Below are positions 18,525 through 28,992 of a stretch of 64,000 nt of DNA, in pieces (the stretch's first letter is position 1; the number at the start of each line of letters is the position of its first letter). The notes under the pieces were generated by a model that saw nothing but the letters and a program-made list of their open reading frames with translations, was not told the DNA's origin and did no database searches. Made by a program: the position numbers and the translations under genes. This DNA comes from Actinobacillus equuli (lineage in GTDB: Bacteria > Pseudomonadota > Gammaproteobacteria > Enterobacterales > Pasteurellaceae), in contig NZ_LR134310.1 of NCBI RefSeq assembly GCF_900636745.1, forward strand, positions 1,914,501 through 1,978,500. Reading direction: 5' to 3'.

Positions 18525-20372
18525 TTAAATCCAAAGTTTTTTCACACGTTTATTGCCGCCGTATACCCAGTTAACAAGCATACGAGTACCGGTAATTGCG
18601 GTGAACATTGAAATCATTACCCCAAGTGCAAGGGTAATTGCGAAGCCTTTTACCGGGCCTGTACCCACTGCATATAACACTAAAGAGGTTAAAATCGTGG
18701 TTAAGTTTGAGTCGAAAATTGATGTGAAGGCTCCGTTATAACCTTCGTGAATTGCCTGTTGAACTGAACGCCCGTTACGCAATTCTTCTTTAATTCGCTC
18801 GTAAATTAACACGTTGGCATCCACCGACATACCTACCGCAAGTACGATACCGGCGATCCCCGGCATGGTAAGCGTAGCACCGATTAATGACATTAAACCA
18901 ACAGTGAGCACCATATTTACTGTGAGTGCTACGGCAGCGAATAGGCCGAACATTTTGTAGTAAATTAAACAGAATGCGATGGTTAAGATTAAGCCGTACA
19001 TACCGGCTTCCATCCCTTTCGCTACGTTATCCGCACCTAATGAAGCACCGATAGTACGTTCCTCTACGATAACAATCGGCGCAATTAATGCACCTGAACG
19101 TAAAAGAACCGCAAGGTTTTGTGCTTCTGCCGGCGAGTTAATGCCGGTAATTTGGAATTGGCTACCAAGACGTGAATTAATGGTTGCTACATTAATCACT
19201 TCTTCGTGTTTTTCTAAGATTACTTTACCTTTTGCATCTTTACGACCGGAGTCTTTAAACTCGCTGTAAAGTGTCGCCATTGGTTTACCTACGGCACTTT
19301 TGGTAATTTCCGCCATCATATTACCGCCTTCTGCATCAAGGTTAATGCTTACTTGCGGTAAACCACGTTCATCTTTACCTGATGTCGCATCGATAATATG
19401 TTCACCGCCTAAAGACGGTTTACGGCGTAACACAACAGCGCCGCCATCACGGCTGAATTTTAATTCTGAGTCGGCAGGCACAATACCTCGAGCTGCAGAT
19501 TCAGGGCTTGCTTCGGCATTTACTAGGCGGAATTCTAATGTCGCTGTTGCACCTAATAGTTCTTTTGCACGAGCAGTATCTTGCACACCCGGCAATTCAA
19601 CCACGATACGATCCGCGCCTTGACGCTGAATAGTCGGCTCGGAAACGCCTAATTCTTCCACACGCTTACGTAAGATCGATAAGTTTTGTTCGATTGCAGT
19701 ATCACGAGAAGCGGATAAGCCCTCTGCTGAAGGCGCAAATGATACGGTGGTCGTATCAATAAATGCGGCTTCGAGCGTAGTATGCTGACGGCGTACAAAG
19801 CGAGCTGCTTTTTCAGCCGTATCCGCATCGGCAAATTCAATTACGGTTGCAAAATTTTCGCCTTTTTTAACCGCTTTATACTGTAATTTTTCTTTGCGTA
19901 ATTCGCTGCGTAAGCTGTCTTGTAAACTCTCTTGTTGTTTAGTAAGCGCCGTGTTCATATCCACTTCCATTAGGAAGCGTACACCGCCGCGTAAGTCTAA
20001 GCCTCGTTTCATCGGGCTACCGCCGATATCGGTTAACCAACTTGGTGTTGCCGGCGCAAGGTTTAGTGCAACAGAGAATTTGTCGCCTAAGACGTCAGAA
20101 ATTTTTTCTTTAGCAGGTAATTGTTGTTCATCATTTTCAAGGCGTACTAAAATCGAGCCGTTCTCAAGAACGGCTGATTTTGGTGTGATATTCATTGATG
20201 ACAATGTTCCCTGAACTTGAGCGAGCGTTTCGCTCGTGGCTTCTTGACCTCGAGTACCTGAAATTTGTACTGACGGGTCTTCGCCGTATAGATTTGGAAG
20301 AGCGTATAAACCACCGATGAGTACCACGATGATAATCATCAGATTCTTCCATAATGGGAAACGATTTAACAC
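18525..20372 (-). CDS. secD: Protein translocase accessory subunit SecD
   Basis: Large SecDF subunit: N-terminal membrane helix (about 8-26), a large periplasmic domain with GLDLRGGVRFLMEVD (about 124-138), and a C-terminal six-helix membrane domain with IVLAVGMSVDANVLIYERIKEE (about 513-534). The conserved Asp in SVDANV is the expected proton-path residue. Length is 615. It lies between yajC (24 bases upstream) and secF in the usual yajC-secD-secF order. Confidence 0.96.
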   Translation of the reverse strand: MLNRFPLWKNLMIIIVVLIGGLYALPNLYGEDPSVQISGTRGQEATSETLAQVQGTLSSMNITPKSAVLENGSILVRLENDEQQLPAKEKISDVLGDKFSVALNLAPATPSWLTDIGGSPMKRGLDLRGGVRFLMEVDMNTALTKQQESLQDSLRSELRKEKLQYKAVKKGENFATVIEFADADTAEKAARFVRRQHTTLEAAFIDTTTVSFAPSAEGLSASRDTAIEQNLSILRKRVEELGVSEPTIQRQGADRIVVELPGVQDTARAKELLGATATLEFRLVNAEASPESAARGIVPADSELKFSRDGGAVVLRRKPSLGGEHIIDATSGKDERGLPQVSINLDAEGGNMMAEITKSAVGKPMATLYSEFKDSGRKDAKGKVILEKHEEVINVATINSRLGSQFQITGINSPAEAQNLAVLLRSGALIAPIVIVEERTIGASLGADNVAKGMEAGMYGLILTIAFCLIYYKMFGLFAAVALTVNMVLTVGLMSLIGATLTMPGIAGIVLAVGMSVDANVLIYERIKEELRNGRSVQQAIHEGYNGAFTSIFDSNLTTILTSLVLYAVGTGPVKGFAITLALGVMISMFTAITGTRMLVNWVYGGNKRVKKLWI

Positions 20373-20396
20373 AATAAATCCCCTAAGATAGGAAAA

Positions 20397-20693
20397 TTAA
20401 GAAAGGGCTTTCATTTGACCTTTTGGTAATACTGCAACAACATAGTTACGAGAAATCACCACTTCAGTTGTATCGTTTAATGCGATCACGATGTTTTCGT
20501 TTTCCGCACTTACTTTAGTGATACGACCGATTAAGCCGCCGTTTGTTAATACTTCATCACCTTTTGCTAGGTTAGAAAGTAAATCACGCTGTTGTTTTTG
20601 GCGTTTCGCTTGTGGGCGATAAATCATAAAATAAAAAATAAGACCGAATACCGCTAAAATTACGATCATTTCTAATCCGCCGCCTTGTTGCAT
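20397..20693 (-). CDS. yajC: Sec translocon accessory protein YajC
   Basis: Small inner-membrane protein (98 residues) with one membrane helix (about 8-24, IVILAVFGLIFYFMIYRPQAKR) and a cytoplasmic beta-rich domain with LAKGDEVLTNGGLIG. Part of the SecDF-YajC complex and first gene of the operon with secD and secF. Confidence 0.95.
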   Translation of the reverse strand: MQQGGGLEMIVILAVFGLIFYFMIYRPQAKRQKQQRDLLSNLAKGDEVLTNGGLIGRITKVSAENENIVIALNDTTEVVISRNYVVAVLPKGQMKALS

Positions 20694-20884
20694 AAAAGCT
20701 CCTTAAATCAATAGGTTAGTGTTTAAAAGATAAAATTCCCATATAAATGGGAAAATTGGTTGTTAAAATAGCATAAATTCAACTGTTTAACGAGAGGAAA
20801 ATGTTAGTGCCAAGATTTTCTTTTTACAGTAAGATTCGAATATTGTGTTAAGTTTCATAAAATTCAACTCACAAAGGAAAAATA

Positions 20885-21445
20885 ATGAAAAATTCTCTTA
20901 AATTAGCAGCGCTTTCCTCACTTTTATTTGTGAATGTCGCTTTTGCGCATAATGTACAACTCAATGCGGCATTACCGAGCGTTACGGTCGCGAAAGATGG
21001 CGAATTAACGCTGAATGGTAACAAAGTAAGTTATAAAAGCTGGCAGTCATCAAGCTTAAACGGAAAAGTACGTGTTATTCATCACTTTGCCGGCAGAAGT
21101 AGCGTAAAAGATAAAAATAAAGTGCTGATTGGGGCAATTAAAGCAGCAGGTTTTGATCGTGCTAAATATCAAACCGTCACAATTGTGAATGCGGATGATG
21201 CGATTGTCGGTACCGGTGTGTTTGTAAAAAATAGCGTTGAAGACGGTAAAATTGAAAATCCGCACAGCCAAGTGGTGTTAGATCAAAGTAGTAGTGTGAA
21301 AAATGCGTGGGGTTTAAAAGCGAAAGAAAGTTTTATCGCAGTATTAGATAAAACGGGTAAAGTACAATTTGTTTCGGAAGGCAAATTATCTCCGGTGCAA
21401 GTTCAGCAAGTAATTGATTTAGTTAAGCAATTAACTGAGAAATAA
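20885..21445 (+). CDS. ytfJ: YtfJ-family periplasmic protein
   Basis: The 186-residue protein has a signal peptide with cleavage expected after residue 21 (FVNVAFA|HN), so it is periplasmic. The mature part has a thioredoxin-like layout (KVRVIHHFAGRSSVKDKN, then TVTIVNADDAIVGTG) but no CXXC, as is usual for the YtfJ family, whose function is unknown. It is monocistronic, with an AAAGGAAAA ribosome site and a strong terminator. Confidence 0.85.
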   Translation: MKNSLKLAALSSLLFVNVAFAHNVQLNAALPSVTVAKDGELTLNGNKVSYKSWQSSSLNGKVRVIHHFAGRSSVKDKNKVLIGAIKAAGFDRAKYQTVTIVNADDAIVGTGVFVKNSVEDGKIENPHSQVVLDQSSSVKNAWGLKAKESFIAVLDKTGKVQFVSEGKLSPVQVQQVIDLVKQLTEK

Positions 21446-21452
21446 AAAATAT

Positions 21453-21480
21453 AAGGGCGTTTCATAACGCCCTTTTTCTT
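21453..21480 (+). terminator. Terminator after ytfJ
   Basis: Perfect 9-bp stem AAGGGCGTT / AACGCCCTT (21453-21461, 21466-21474) with TCAT loop and a T tail. Confidence 0.85.
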
Positions 21481-21506
21481 GTAAAAAATTATGGAAATTT
21501 GACCGC

Positions 21507-22217
21507 TTATTCGGCGGTAAGGAAAGCAATATAATTGCAGCTTACATCATTATTTAGCCAAAACTTTTCGGTTAAAGGATTAAAATGATAGCCTTTCATT
21601 TCTTGGCAACGAAGCTCTGCTTGATCGCACCAATTCAATAATTCTGCCGGTTTGATGAATTTTTCAAATTCGTGCGTACCTTTCGGCAACATTTTTAAGA
21701 CATATTCCGCCCCAATAATGACTAACATATAAGCCTTGAACGTGCGGTTGATAGTTGAGAAAAACAGCACGCCGTGCGGTTTAAGTAATGCTTTACAACT
21801 CTGAATAATAGAAAGTGGATCGGGCACGTGTTCCAACATTTCCATACAAGTAATCACATCAAATTTCTCGGCATGACAAGCGGTCTGATTTTGTACAAAA
21901 TCTTCAATAGTGGTTTGTCGGTAATCAATGGTTAAACCGCTTTCTTCGGCGTGTTTACGTGCAATTTCAAGCGGTTCGGTCGTCATATCAATACCGGTAA
22001 CATTGGCACCGGCTTTTGCCATCGCTTCACTTAAAATGCCTCCGCCACAGCCGACGTCCAACACTTTTTTGCCGAATAAACCGTTTGATTTTTGTTGAAT
22101 ATAGTCTAAGCGTAACGGATTGAGCAGATGAATCGGTTTAAAACTACCGTTCGGATCCCACCAAGTGGCTGCCATTTTTTCAAATTTATCAAGTTCTTGT
22201 TGGTCAATATTATGCAT
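21507..22217 (-). CDS. ubiG: Ubiquinone biosynthesis O-methyltransferase UbiG
   Basis: SAM-dependent methyltransferase acting twice in ubiquinone synthesis. SAM motif I is [16 protein letters not shown] (about residues 52-67), followed by TGIDMT and [13 protein letters not shown] take the ATG at 22217 as the start (protein MHNIDQQ...), because AGAGG lies just upstream. An upstream in-frame extension of 11 residues lacks a ribosome site. Length 236 matches the family. A half USS (ACCGCTT) lies at its 3' end. Confidence 0.93.
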   Translation of the reverse strand: MHNIDQQELDKFEKMAATWWDPNGSFKPIHLLNPLRLDYIQQKSNGLFGKKVLDVGCGGGILSEAMAKAGANVTGIDMTTEPLEIARKHAEESGLTIDYRQTTIEDFVQNQTACHAEKFDVITCMEMLEHVPDPLSIIQSCKALLKPHGVLFFSTINRTFKAYMLVIIGAEYVLKMLPKGTHEFEKFIKPAELLNWCDQAELRCQEMKGYHFNPLTEKFWLNNDVSCNYIAFLTAE

Positions 22218-22288
22218 TACGGCCTCTGGAAAGATAGATAGAAAAGTCAAATTGCGAAATAAATGGCAAATTTGACCGCTTCCTTACA

Positions 22289-22336
22289 TTTTCAACTTTC
22301 AATTTTCAACTTTCAACTGTTTTTTTATGCTATAAT
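22289..22336 (+). promoter_or_regulatory. gyrA promoter with a 14-bp tandem repeat
   Basis: A perfect two-copy tandem repeat of TTTTCAACTTTCAA (22289-22302, 22303-22316) is followed by TGCTATAATC, giving -10 TATAAT at 22331-22336. The -35 position falls in the second repeat and has no clear consensus hexamer. gyrA starts about 75 bases downstream. Confidence 0.6.
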
Positions 22337-22411
22337 CGTGTGAATTTTTCGCCCTCTACTTTCCACGTAGTTTGGGGCAATCTTTTTTATAAACGTGATT
22401 AGGAAATTTCA

Positions 22412-25102
22412 ATGAGCGAATTAGCCAAAGATATTACCCCCGTCAGTATCGAAGACGAGTTAAAAACGTCTTATCTCGACTATGCGATGTCTGTTATTGT
22501 CGGACGTGCGCTACCCGATGTGCGTGATGGTTTAAAACCGGTGCACCGCCGAGTGTTATTCTCAATGGATCAAAACAGCAATACGTTTAACCGCCCACAC
22601 GTAAAATCTGCGCGTGTGGTGGGTGACGTAATCGGTAAATATCACCCGCACGGTGACTCAGCTGTGTATGACACCATTGTACGTATGGCACAGCCGTTCT
22701 CACTTCGTTATATGTTGGTTGACGGTCAAGGTAACTTTGGTTCGATTGACGGCGATGCGCCGGCTGCGATGCGTTATACCGAAGTGCGTATGCAAAAAAT
22801 TACGCAGGAATTATTAACGGATTTAGATAAGGAAACTGTGGATTACTCGCCGAACTATGACGGCAAAGAGATGATTCCGGACGTGTTACCGACCAAAATC
22901 CCTGCGTTATTGGTAAACGGTTCATCCGGTATTGCGGTTGGTATGGCAACCAATATTCCGCCGCACAACTTAAATGAAGTGTTGGACGGTTGTTTAGCCT
23001 ACATTGAAAACGAGCAAATCAGCATTGAAGAATTAATGCGTTTTATCCCAGGCCCGGATTTCCCAACAGGGGCGATTATTAACGGTCGTAAGGGGATTGA
23101 AGAAGCGTATCGTACCGGTCGTGGTAAAGTTTACGTGCGTGCGAAAGCAAGTGTAGAAACCACGGAAAAAGGCCGTGAGCAAATTATTGTTACTGAGCTT
23201 CCGTACCAAGTAAATAAAGCGAAACTGATCGAGAAAATTGCCGAATTAGTTAAAGACAAGAAAATCGAAGGCATTAGCGGTATTCAAGATCACTCGGATA
23301 AAAAAGGTATCTCAATTGTTATCGAAGTAAAACGTGATGCGGTCGGTGAAGTGGTCTTAAATCACCTTTACTCGCTAACGCAAATGCAAGTAACGTTTGG
23401 TATCAATATGGTTGCGCTTGATCACGGTCAGCCGAAAGTATTGAATTTAAAACAAATTATCGAAGCATTCGTGAAACATCGTCGTGAAGTGGTGACACGC
23501 CGTACCATTTTTGAATTACGCAAAGCGCGTGAGCGTGCGCATATTTTAGAAGGTTTAGCGATTGCATTAGCCAATATCGATCCGGTTATCGAGTTAATTC
23601 GTAACTCAAAAACAGCGGACGAAGCGCGTGAAGGGTTATTAGCGCGTGCGTGGGCATTGGGTAATGTAGCACCAATGTTAGAGGCTGCCGGCGTAGATGC
23701 GTCACGTCCGGAAGATTTACCGGAAAACTTAGGCGTACGTAACGGTCAATACTATCTTTCTGAAGCGCAAGCGCGTGCGATTTTAGAATTACGTTTACAC
23801 CGTTTAACCGGCTTAGAACATGAAAAAATTGTGGATGAATACAAAGAATTGCTCACCGAAATCGGCGAATTATTACGTATTCTAAGCAGCGCAGAACGCT
23901 TAATGGAAGTGATTCGTGAAGAATTAGAAAAAGTGAAAGCAGAATTCGGTGACGAACGTCGTACCGAAATTACAGCGGCTTCGGGCGATATCAATATGGA
24001 AGATTTAATCGCCCAAGAAGACGTGGTAGTCACACTTTCTCACGCAGGTTACGTGAAATACCAGCCGCTTTCCGACTACGAAGCGCAGCGCCGTGGCGGT
24101 AAAGGTAAATCTGCTACCAAGATGAAAGAAGACGATTTCATTGAGAAATTATTAGTGGCAAATACCCACGATACGATTTTATGTTTCTCGAGCCGTGGTC
24201 GTTTATATCAATTAAAAGTGTATCAATTACCACAAGCAAGTCGTGGCGCGCGTGGTACGCCAATCGTGAATATTCTGCCGTTAGTGAAAGAAGAAAACGA
24301 GCGTATTACTGCGATTCTACCGATTCCGAACGGTGAATTTAGTGCGGATAAATTCATCTTTATGGCAACTGCAAGCGGTGTAGTGAAGAAAGTAAGTTTA
24401 GATGCGTTCAGCAACGTGCGTTCAAGCGGTCTAATTGCATTAAAACTTCGCGAAGGCGATGAATTAATCGGCGTTGATATTACCGATGGCGAGAGCGAGA
24501 TTATGTTGTTCTCGGCACAAGGTCGAGTGGTACGTTTTGCAGAAAAAGCGGTGCGTGCAATGGGACGTACTGCAACAGGTGTTCGAGGCATTAAACTTGC
24601 TACGACAGAAATTTCAAGTGAAGAAATTGAAGAAGCGGAAATCGTAGAAATTGAAAACGAGGAAGCGGAAGAGTCTTCAGTAAGTCTTGATACCGACCGT
24701 GTGGTATCGCTTGTGATTCCACGTACGGAAGGCGATATTCTAACGGTAACGCAAAACGGTTTCGGTAAACGTACCGTGATTGGCGAATATCCTGTGAAAT
24801 CTCGTGCAACCAAAGGTGTGGTTTCTATCAAAGTGAACGAACGTAACGGTAAAGTAGTTGCGGCGGTTCAAGTTGAAGAAGCGGATCAAATTATGTTGAT
24901 TACCGATGCCGGAACGCTAGTTCGTACCCGAGTCGCAGAAGTTAGCCTCGTTGGCCGTAACACTCAAGGCGTTCGTATTATCCGTACCGCAGATGACGAA
25001 AGCGTAGTAAGCGTAGAGCGAGTTTGCGAACCTGACGATGAAGACGAAAACAGCGAAGTGTTAGACAACGTAGAAAACACAGAAACTTCAACAGAAGCCT
25101 AA
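22412..25102 (+). CDS. gyrA: DNA gyrase subunit A
   Basis: Cleavage-religation subunit of gyrase. The catalytic tyrosine is Tyr122 (AMRYTE), at the E. coli position. Quinolone-resistance positions carry the susceptible-type residues Ser83 and Asp87 ([10 protein letters not shown]). The GyrA box is present as QRRGGKG near residue 560. The C-terminal pinwheel domain has an acidic insertion (about 730-760, rich in Glu and Ser) before VVSLVIPR, where E. coli has only a few residues, and an acidic tail at 875-896. Length 896. Confidence 0.97.
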   Translation: MSELAKDITPVSIEDELKTSYLDYAMSVIVGRALPDVRDGLKPVHRRVLFSMDQNSNTFNRPHVKSARVVGDVIGKYHPHGDSAVYDTIVRMAQPFSLRYMLVDGQGNFGSIDGDAPAAMRYTEVRMQKITQELLTDLDKETVDYSPNYDGKEMIPDVLPTKIPALLVNGSSGIAVGMATNIPPHNLNEVLDGCLAYIENEQISIEELMRFIPGPDFPTGAIINGRKGIEEAYRTGRGKVYVRAKASVETTEKGREQIIVTELPYQVNKAKLIEKIAELVKDKKIEGISGIQDHSDKKGISIVIEVKRDAVGEVVLNHLYSLTQMQVTFGINMVALDHGQPKVLNLKQIIEAFVKHRREVVTRRTIFELRKARERAHILEGLAIALANIDPVIELIRNSKTADEAREGLLARAWALGNVAPMLEAAGVDASRPEDLPENLGVRNGQYYLSEAQARAILELRLHRLTGLEHEKIVDEYKELLTEIGELLRILSSAERLMEVIREELEKVKAEFGDERRTEITAASGDINMEDLIAQEDVVVTLSHAGYVKYQPLSDYEAQRRGGKGKSATKMKEDDFIEKLLVANTHDTILCFSSRGRLYQLKVYQLPQASRGARGTPIVNILPLVKEENERITAILPIPNGEFSADKFIFMATASGVVKKVSLDAFSNVRSSGLIALKLREGDELIGVDITDGESEIMLFSAQGRVVRFAEKAVRAMGRTATGVRGIKLATTEISSEEIEEAEIVEIENEEAEESSVSLDTDRVVSLVIPRTEGDILTVTQNGFGKRTVIGEYPVKSRATKGVVSIKVNERNGKVVAAVQVEEADQIMLITDAGTLVRTRVAEVSLVGRNTQGVRIIRTADDESVVSVERVCEPDDEDENSEVLDNVENTETSTEA

Positions 25103-25125
25103 ATAAAGGGCGTAAGACCCTAAAC

Positions 25126-25169
25126 AAGCGGTCGGATTTTGGTAAAATTTTGCAAAAATCCGACCGCTT
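25126..25169 (+). terminator. USS-pair terminator after gyrA
   Basis: AAGCGGTCGGATTT (25126-25139) and AAATCCGACCGCTT (25156-25169) form a perfect 14-bp stem. The T run after it is short. Confidence 0.75.
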
Positions 25170-25205
25170 TTGATTATAAAAACATAAAGGAAAAAGGAGA
25201 CAGTA

Positions 25206-26041
25206 ATGAACGAGCTTAAACTTTTTGAAAATAGCCAAATTCGTTCAGTATGGGACGAAGAGCAAGAAGAATGGTTTTTTAGTATTGTAGATATTGTGGC
25301 GGCTTTAACAGGCAGTAGTAATCCACGCCGTTATTGGAGCGATTTAAAACGAAAAATTACTGAAGATGAAGGTGGAATTGAACTGTACGATAAAATCGTA
25401 CAGTTGAAAATGATAGCTCCAGACGGAAAAATGCGAGTAACAGATGCTTCTGATATGGTAGGTATTTTCCGTATAATTCAATCTATTCCAAGCCCTAAAG
25501 CTGAACCATTCAAACTGTGGTTAGCTCAAGTTGGAAAAGAGCGAATTGATGAAATTATTGATCCTGAATTAACTATCGACCGTGCGTTACAAACCTACTT
25601 GCAAAAGGGTTACAGTAAAGAGTGGATTAATCAGCGTTTACAAGCAATCCAAGTGCGTAAAGAATTAACTGATGAATGGCAATCACATGGCGTTCAGCAC
25701 GGTGCAGAATATGCTATTTTGACTAATGAGATTAGTCGTGCTTGGAGTGGAATGAGTACCAAAGAATATAAAACATTCAAAGGACTGAAAAAAGAAAACT
25801 TACGAGATAATATGACAACGCTTTGGTGTTAAATATGTTAGCGGAAGCGACAACAACGGAGCTGACTCGTCAAACTAATCCGCAAGGTTTGGAAGAAAAT
25901 AAGGCGGTTGCGAAGCGTGGCGGAACGGTCGCAGGTAATGCAAGAAAAGAGATTGAAGCACAAACGGGTAAACCGGTTATCAGCAAGCAAAATGCGATTG
26001 ATTTTGCTAAATTAATTGAAGATGTAACAAAAAATAAATAA
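25206..26041 (+). pseudogene. Frameshifted Bro-N domain protein (phage antirepressor / DNA-damage-inducible type)
   Basis: The first reading frame (25206-25832) encodes a Bro-N-type domain (MNELKLFENSQIRSVWDEEQ, then VVDIVAALTGS-like and LKRKITEDEGG segments) and continues to LRDNMTTLWC before a stop. A second frame (25823-26041) begins at VLNMLAEATTTELT and reads through AGNARKEIEAQTGKPV to the natural C-terminus. Intact relatives read continuously across this point, so a small deletion near 25820 has broken the gene; a loss of 4 bases would explain the missing residues. The truncated N-terminal domain could still be made. An AAGGAG ribosome site precedes the ATG. Confidence 0.75.
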
Positions 26042-26117
26042 GAGAACGAGATTTTTTATGATTTAGCATTTATCGGTGTGATAGATGCCAACACAAATAT
26101 AATTATCGAGAAATAAT

Positions 26118-28061
26118 ATGGCACTACTAAATTTATCCAATGCCTATTTAGGTTTTGGCGATCATCCGTTATTGGATCATACGGAATTACATATTGAACC
26201 GGGCGAGCGTGTTTGTTTGGTTGGACGCAACGGGGCGGGAAAATCCACGCTGATGAAAGTGTTAGCAGGCGAAGTTCAATTGGATGATGGTAAACTGATT
26301 TTTGAAAAAGATATTGTGGTGACACGCCTTGAGCAAGATCCGCCGCGTCATATTCAAGATACGGTATTTGATTATGTGGCGGAAGGAATTGCGCATCTTA
26401 GCGACTTATTAAAGCAATATCACCACATTTCGCAACAAATGCAGACTGATTATAGTGATGAGCTATTAGCCAAATTATCGAATGTACAGGCACAGCTTGA
26501 GCATAATAACGGTTGGCAGTTTGAGAATCGTATTCAAGATACTCTTAAATTATTGGAATTGGAGCCGGATAAACGTTTATGCGAATTATCGGGCGGTTGG
26601 GTTCGCCGTGCGGCATTAGCTCGTGCATTGGTGGCAGATCCGGATATTCTGTTATTAGATGAACCGACCAACCATTTGGACGTGGAAGCAATTACTTGGC
26701 TTGAGGATTTATTACTCAATTTTAAAGGCTCGATCATCTTTATTTCGCACGACCGTTCGTTTATCCGTAAGATGGCGACTCGCATTGTCGATCTTGACCG
26801 AGGTAAGTTAGTTTCTTATCCAAGCAATTACGATGTGTATTTAGAAACTAAAGCGGAAGATTTGCGTGTCGAGGCGTTACAAAATGAGTTGTTCGATAAA
26901 AAATTAGCACAAGAAGAAGTATGGATTCGTCAAGGCATCAAAGCTCGCCGTACCCGTAATGAAGGCCGAGTACGAGCATTAAAAGCTTTACGTGAAGAAC
27001 GCCGCAATCGTCGAGAAGTACAGGGAACCGCTAAAATTCAAATCGATCAAACCGCACGTTCCGGCAAAATCGTATTTGAAGTGGAAAATGCAAGTTATGA
27101 AATTGAAGGCAAAACCTTGCTGAGAAATTTCACAACTACCATTCAGCGAGGCGATAAAATTGCGTTAGTCGGGGCAAATGGTTGCGGTAAAACGACCTTT
27201 ATTAAATTGTTATTAGGTGAGTTGCAACCGACTTCAGGCTCAATTCGTTGTGGTACGAAACTGGAAGTGGCTTACTTCGACCAATATCGTGCCGAACTTG
27301 ATCTTGAAAAAACGGTAATGGATAACGTAGCGGATGGCAAACAAGACGTAGAAGTAAACGGGGTAAAACGCCACGTGTTAGGTTATCTACAAGATTTCTT
27401 ATTCCCACCAAAACGTGCGATGACACCGGTGAAAGCCTTATCGGGCGGTGAGCGTAATCGTTTATTACTGGCTAAATTATTGCTTAAGCCGAATAACTTA
27501 TTGATTCTGGATGAGCCGACCAATGACTTAGATGTTGAAACCCTTGAGTTATTGGAAGAGTTATTAGCGGATTATCAAGGCACATTGCTGATTGTGAGTC
27601 ACGACCGTCAGTTTATCGACAATACCGTAACGGAATGTTATTTCTTTGAAGGTGACGGCGTATTAAATAAATACGTGGGTGGTTATTTTGATGCGAAACA
27701 ACAGCAAGATAACTACCACGCCACGCTTGCTCAGAACCAGCCGAACAAGCGGTCAAATCCTGCGGAAACTTTGCAAAAAGCAGAAGAAAAACAACTGCTT
27801 GTAACGAAGTCGGAACCGGCTAAAAAGGTAAAACTCTCGTATAAAGATCAAAGAGAGTTAGACGAATTACCGGCAAAAATGGAAGCCTTAGAAGCGGAAA
27901 TGGAAAGTTTGCAGGCGGAAGTCAATAGCGCAGACTTTTTTAGTAAAGATCCAAGCTATACGCAAGCGCAATTACAAAAACTGGCGGATGCGGAAATGGC
28001 GTTAGAAGCCGCTTTTGAGCGCTGGGAAGCGCTAGAAAATATTCGTAATGGTAATGTTTAG
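26118..28061 (+). CDS. uup: ABC-F family ATPase Uup
   Basis: Cytoplasmic ABC-F protein (no membrane domain) with two nucleotide-binding domains. Walker A motifs are GRNGAGKST (about 35-43) and GANGCGKTT (about 352-360). Signature motifs are LSGGWVRRAAL and LSGGERNRLLL, and Walker B motifs LLLDEPTNHLD and LILDEPTNDLD. The C-terminal coiled coil (about 570-640, ELDELPAKMEALEAEMESL) distinguishes Uup, linked to branched-DNA or ribosome-related roles. Length 647 is normal. A USS lies inside the gene at 27745-27755. Confidence 0.95.
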   Translation: MALLNLSNAYLGFGDHPLLDHTELHIEPGERVCLVGRNGAGKSTLMKVLAGEVQLDDGKLIFEKDIVVTRLEQDPPRHIQDTVFDYVAEGIAHLSDLLKQYHHISQQMQTDYSDELLAKLSNVQAQLEHNNGWQFENRIQDTLKLLELEPDKRLCELSGGWVRRAALARALVADPDILLLDEPTNHLDVEAITWLEDLLLNFKGSIIFISHDRSFIRKMATRIVDLDRGKLVSYPSNYDVYLETKAEDLRVEALQNELFDKKLAQEEVWIRQGIKARRTRNEGRVRALKALREERRNRREVQGTAKIQIDQTARSGKIVFEVENASYEIEGKTLLRNFTTTIQRGDKIALVGANGCGKTTFIKLLLGELQPTSGSIRCGTKLEVAYFDQYRAELDLEKTVMDNVADGKQDVEVNGVKRHVLGYLQDFLFPPKRAMTPVKALSGGERNRLLLAKLLLKPNNLLILDEPTNDLDVETLELLEELLADYQGTLLIVSHDRQFIDNTVTECYFFEGDGVLNKYVGGYFDAKQQQDNYHATLAQNQPNKRSNPAETLQKAEEKQLLVTKSEPAKKVKLSYKDQRELDELPAKMEALEAEMESLQAEVNSADFFSKDPSYTQAQLQKLADAEMALEAAFERWEALENIRNGNV

Positions 28062-28067
28062 CAATTA

Positions 28068-28102
28068 ATTTCTCGTTTAATTTTTTGATTAAACGAGAAA
28101 AT
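28068..28102. terminator. Hairpin between convergent uup and the gene at 28104
   Basis: A 13-bp stem TTTCTCGTTTAAT (28069-28081) / ATTAAACGAGAAA (28088-28100) with a TTTTTG loop. It ends 2 bases before the stop codon of the minus-strand gene. T runs outside the stem are short. Confidence 0.6.
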
Positions 28103-28103
28103 C

Positions 28104-28955
28104 TTATAGCATTGCTTTGAGGATATTAAACAGCTTTTGTTTATCTTGAGTTGAAAAAATATCGTGGGCAGAACCGGGGTAAAGCGTAACACCGATTTCT
28201 TGGTATTTTTGCCAATCTAAGCGGTCAAATTCCACTAAATCTTCGCGATTACCGCTGGATAAAAACAGATGTAGCTGATTACGGAAGCCGTGCTGTTTTT
28301 GCTGTAATAGCGCTAAGTCGGTTAGTTCAAACTGTGCAAGTTGATAACGTTCATTGAGTGCTTCTCGATAAGCGCTCATATGAATTTTATCGAAGACTTT
28401 TGTCTGTGGAGAAAATGCAAAGGTTTGATCGGCAAATAAGTAATGCCCAAATAAGATCGCGGCATAGCCTCCGGCGGAACAGCCGGCAGTAATTGTTTTT
28501 GTCGGTTGTAACGCTGAAATAAGTTGCATTAAATAAGCAAGATAGTATTCAAAGTGTAGCAAATACCACGCCTGAAAATTATCTTTCACACAGATATAGT
28601 TATATTCAGGGTGTTGTGCAATAAAAGAAGAAAAGGAAAAATCTAACGCTGTTTGATTCAGCTGATTTAGATTAGTTAGCTGTGGATCTTGAAGGTAATA
28701 GTTTTCAATATGCTGAAAATAGAAGCCTTGAAAAAAGATAATAAGCGGTGCGTTTTCTTGATTTTTTACCACTTTAAAAGAATGCTCAAATGAAAACTCA
28801 GGTTTTTCCGGGCGGTTTAATTGCTTATTTAATAGGTCAAGTAAAGCATATTCATCATAATGCGTTTGCTGTGTAAGTTCGGGAGAGAGTGGGATAAAAG
28901 ATGATGATTGCTGGATATATTGCATATAGCGTTGATATTTTTCAGCATTTAACAT
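28104..28955 (-). CDS. Putative alpha/beta-hydrolase-like protein of unknown function
   Basis: I do not recognise the family. The 283-residue cytoplasmic protein has a hydrolase-like layout: APLIIFFQGFYF as a possible strand with oxyanion loop, GCSAGGYAA (about 158-166) as a nucleophile elbow with Ser160, and SAHDIF near the C-terminus carrying a candidate catalytic histidine. Similar layouts occur in the Asp2/GtfB-associated and two-partner accessory proteins, but no partner genes are nearby. Convergent to uup and divergent from tcdA (38 bases between start codons). Confidence 0.6.
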   Translation of the reverse strand: MLNAEKYQRYMQYIQQSSSFIPLSPELTQQTHYDEYALLDLLNKQLNRPEKPEFSFEHSFKVVKNQENAPLIIFFQGFYFQHIENYYLQDPQLTNLNQLNQTALDFSFSSFIAQHPEYNYICVKDNFQAWYLLHFEYYLAYLMQLISALQPTKTITAGCSAGGYAAILFGHYLFADQTFAFSPQTKVFDKIHMSAYREALNERYQLAQFELTDLALLQQKQHGFRNQLHLFLSSGNREDLVEFDRLDWQKYQEIGVTLYPGSAHDIFSTQDKQKLFNILKAML

Positions 28956-28992
28956 AGGAAAGCCTATTTAGTTGAAATTTTTTGGATAGTAT

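Noticed and set aside
24223-24831. 202-codon open frame on the minus strand inside gyrA
   Set aside because: It is entirely antisense to the well-conserved gyrA C-terminal domain, without a ribosome site or known domain.
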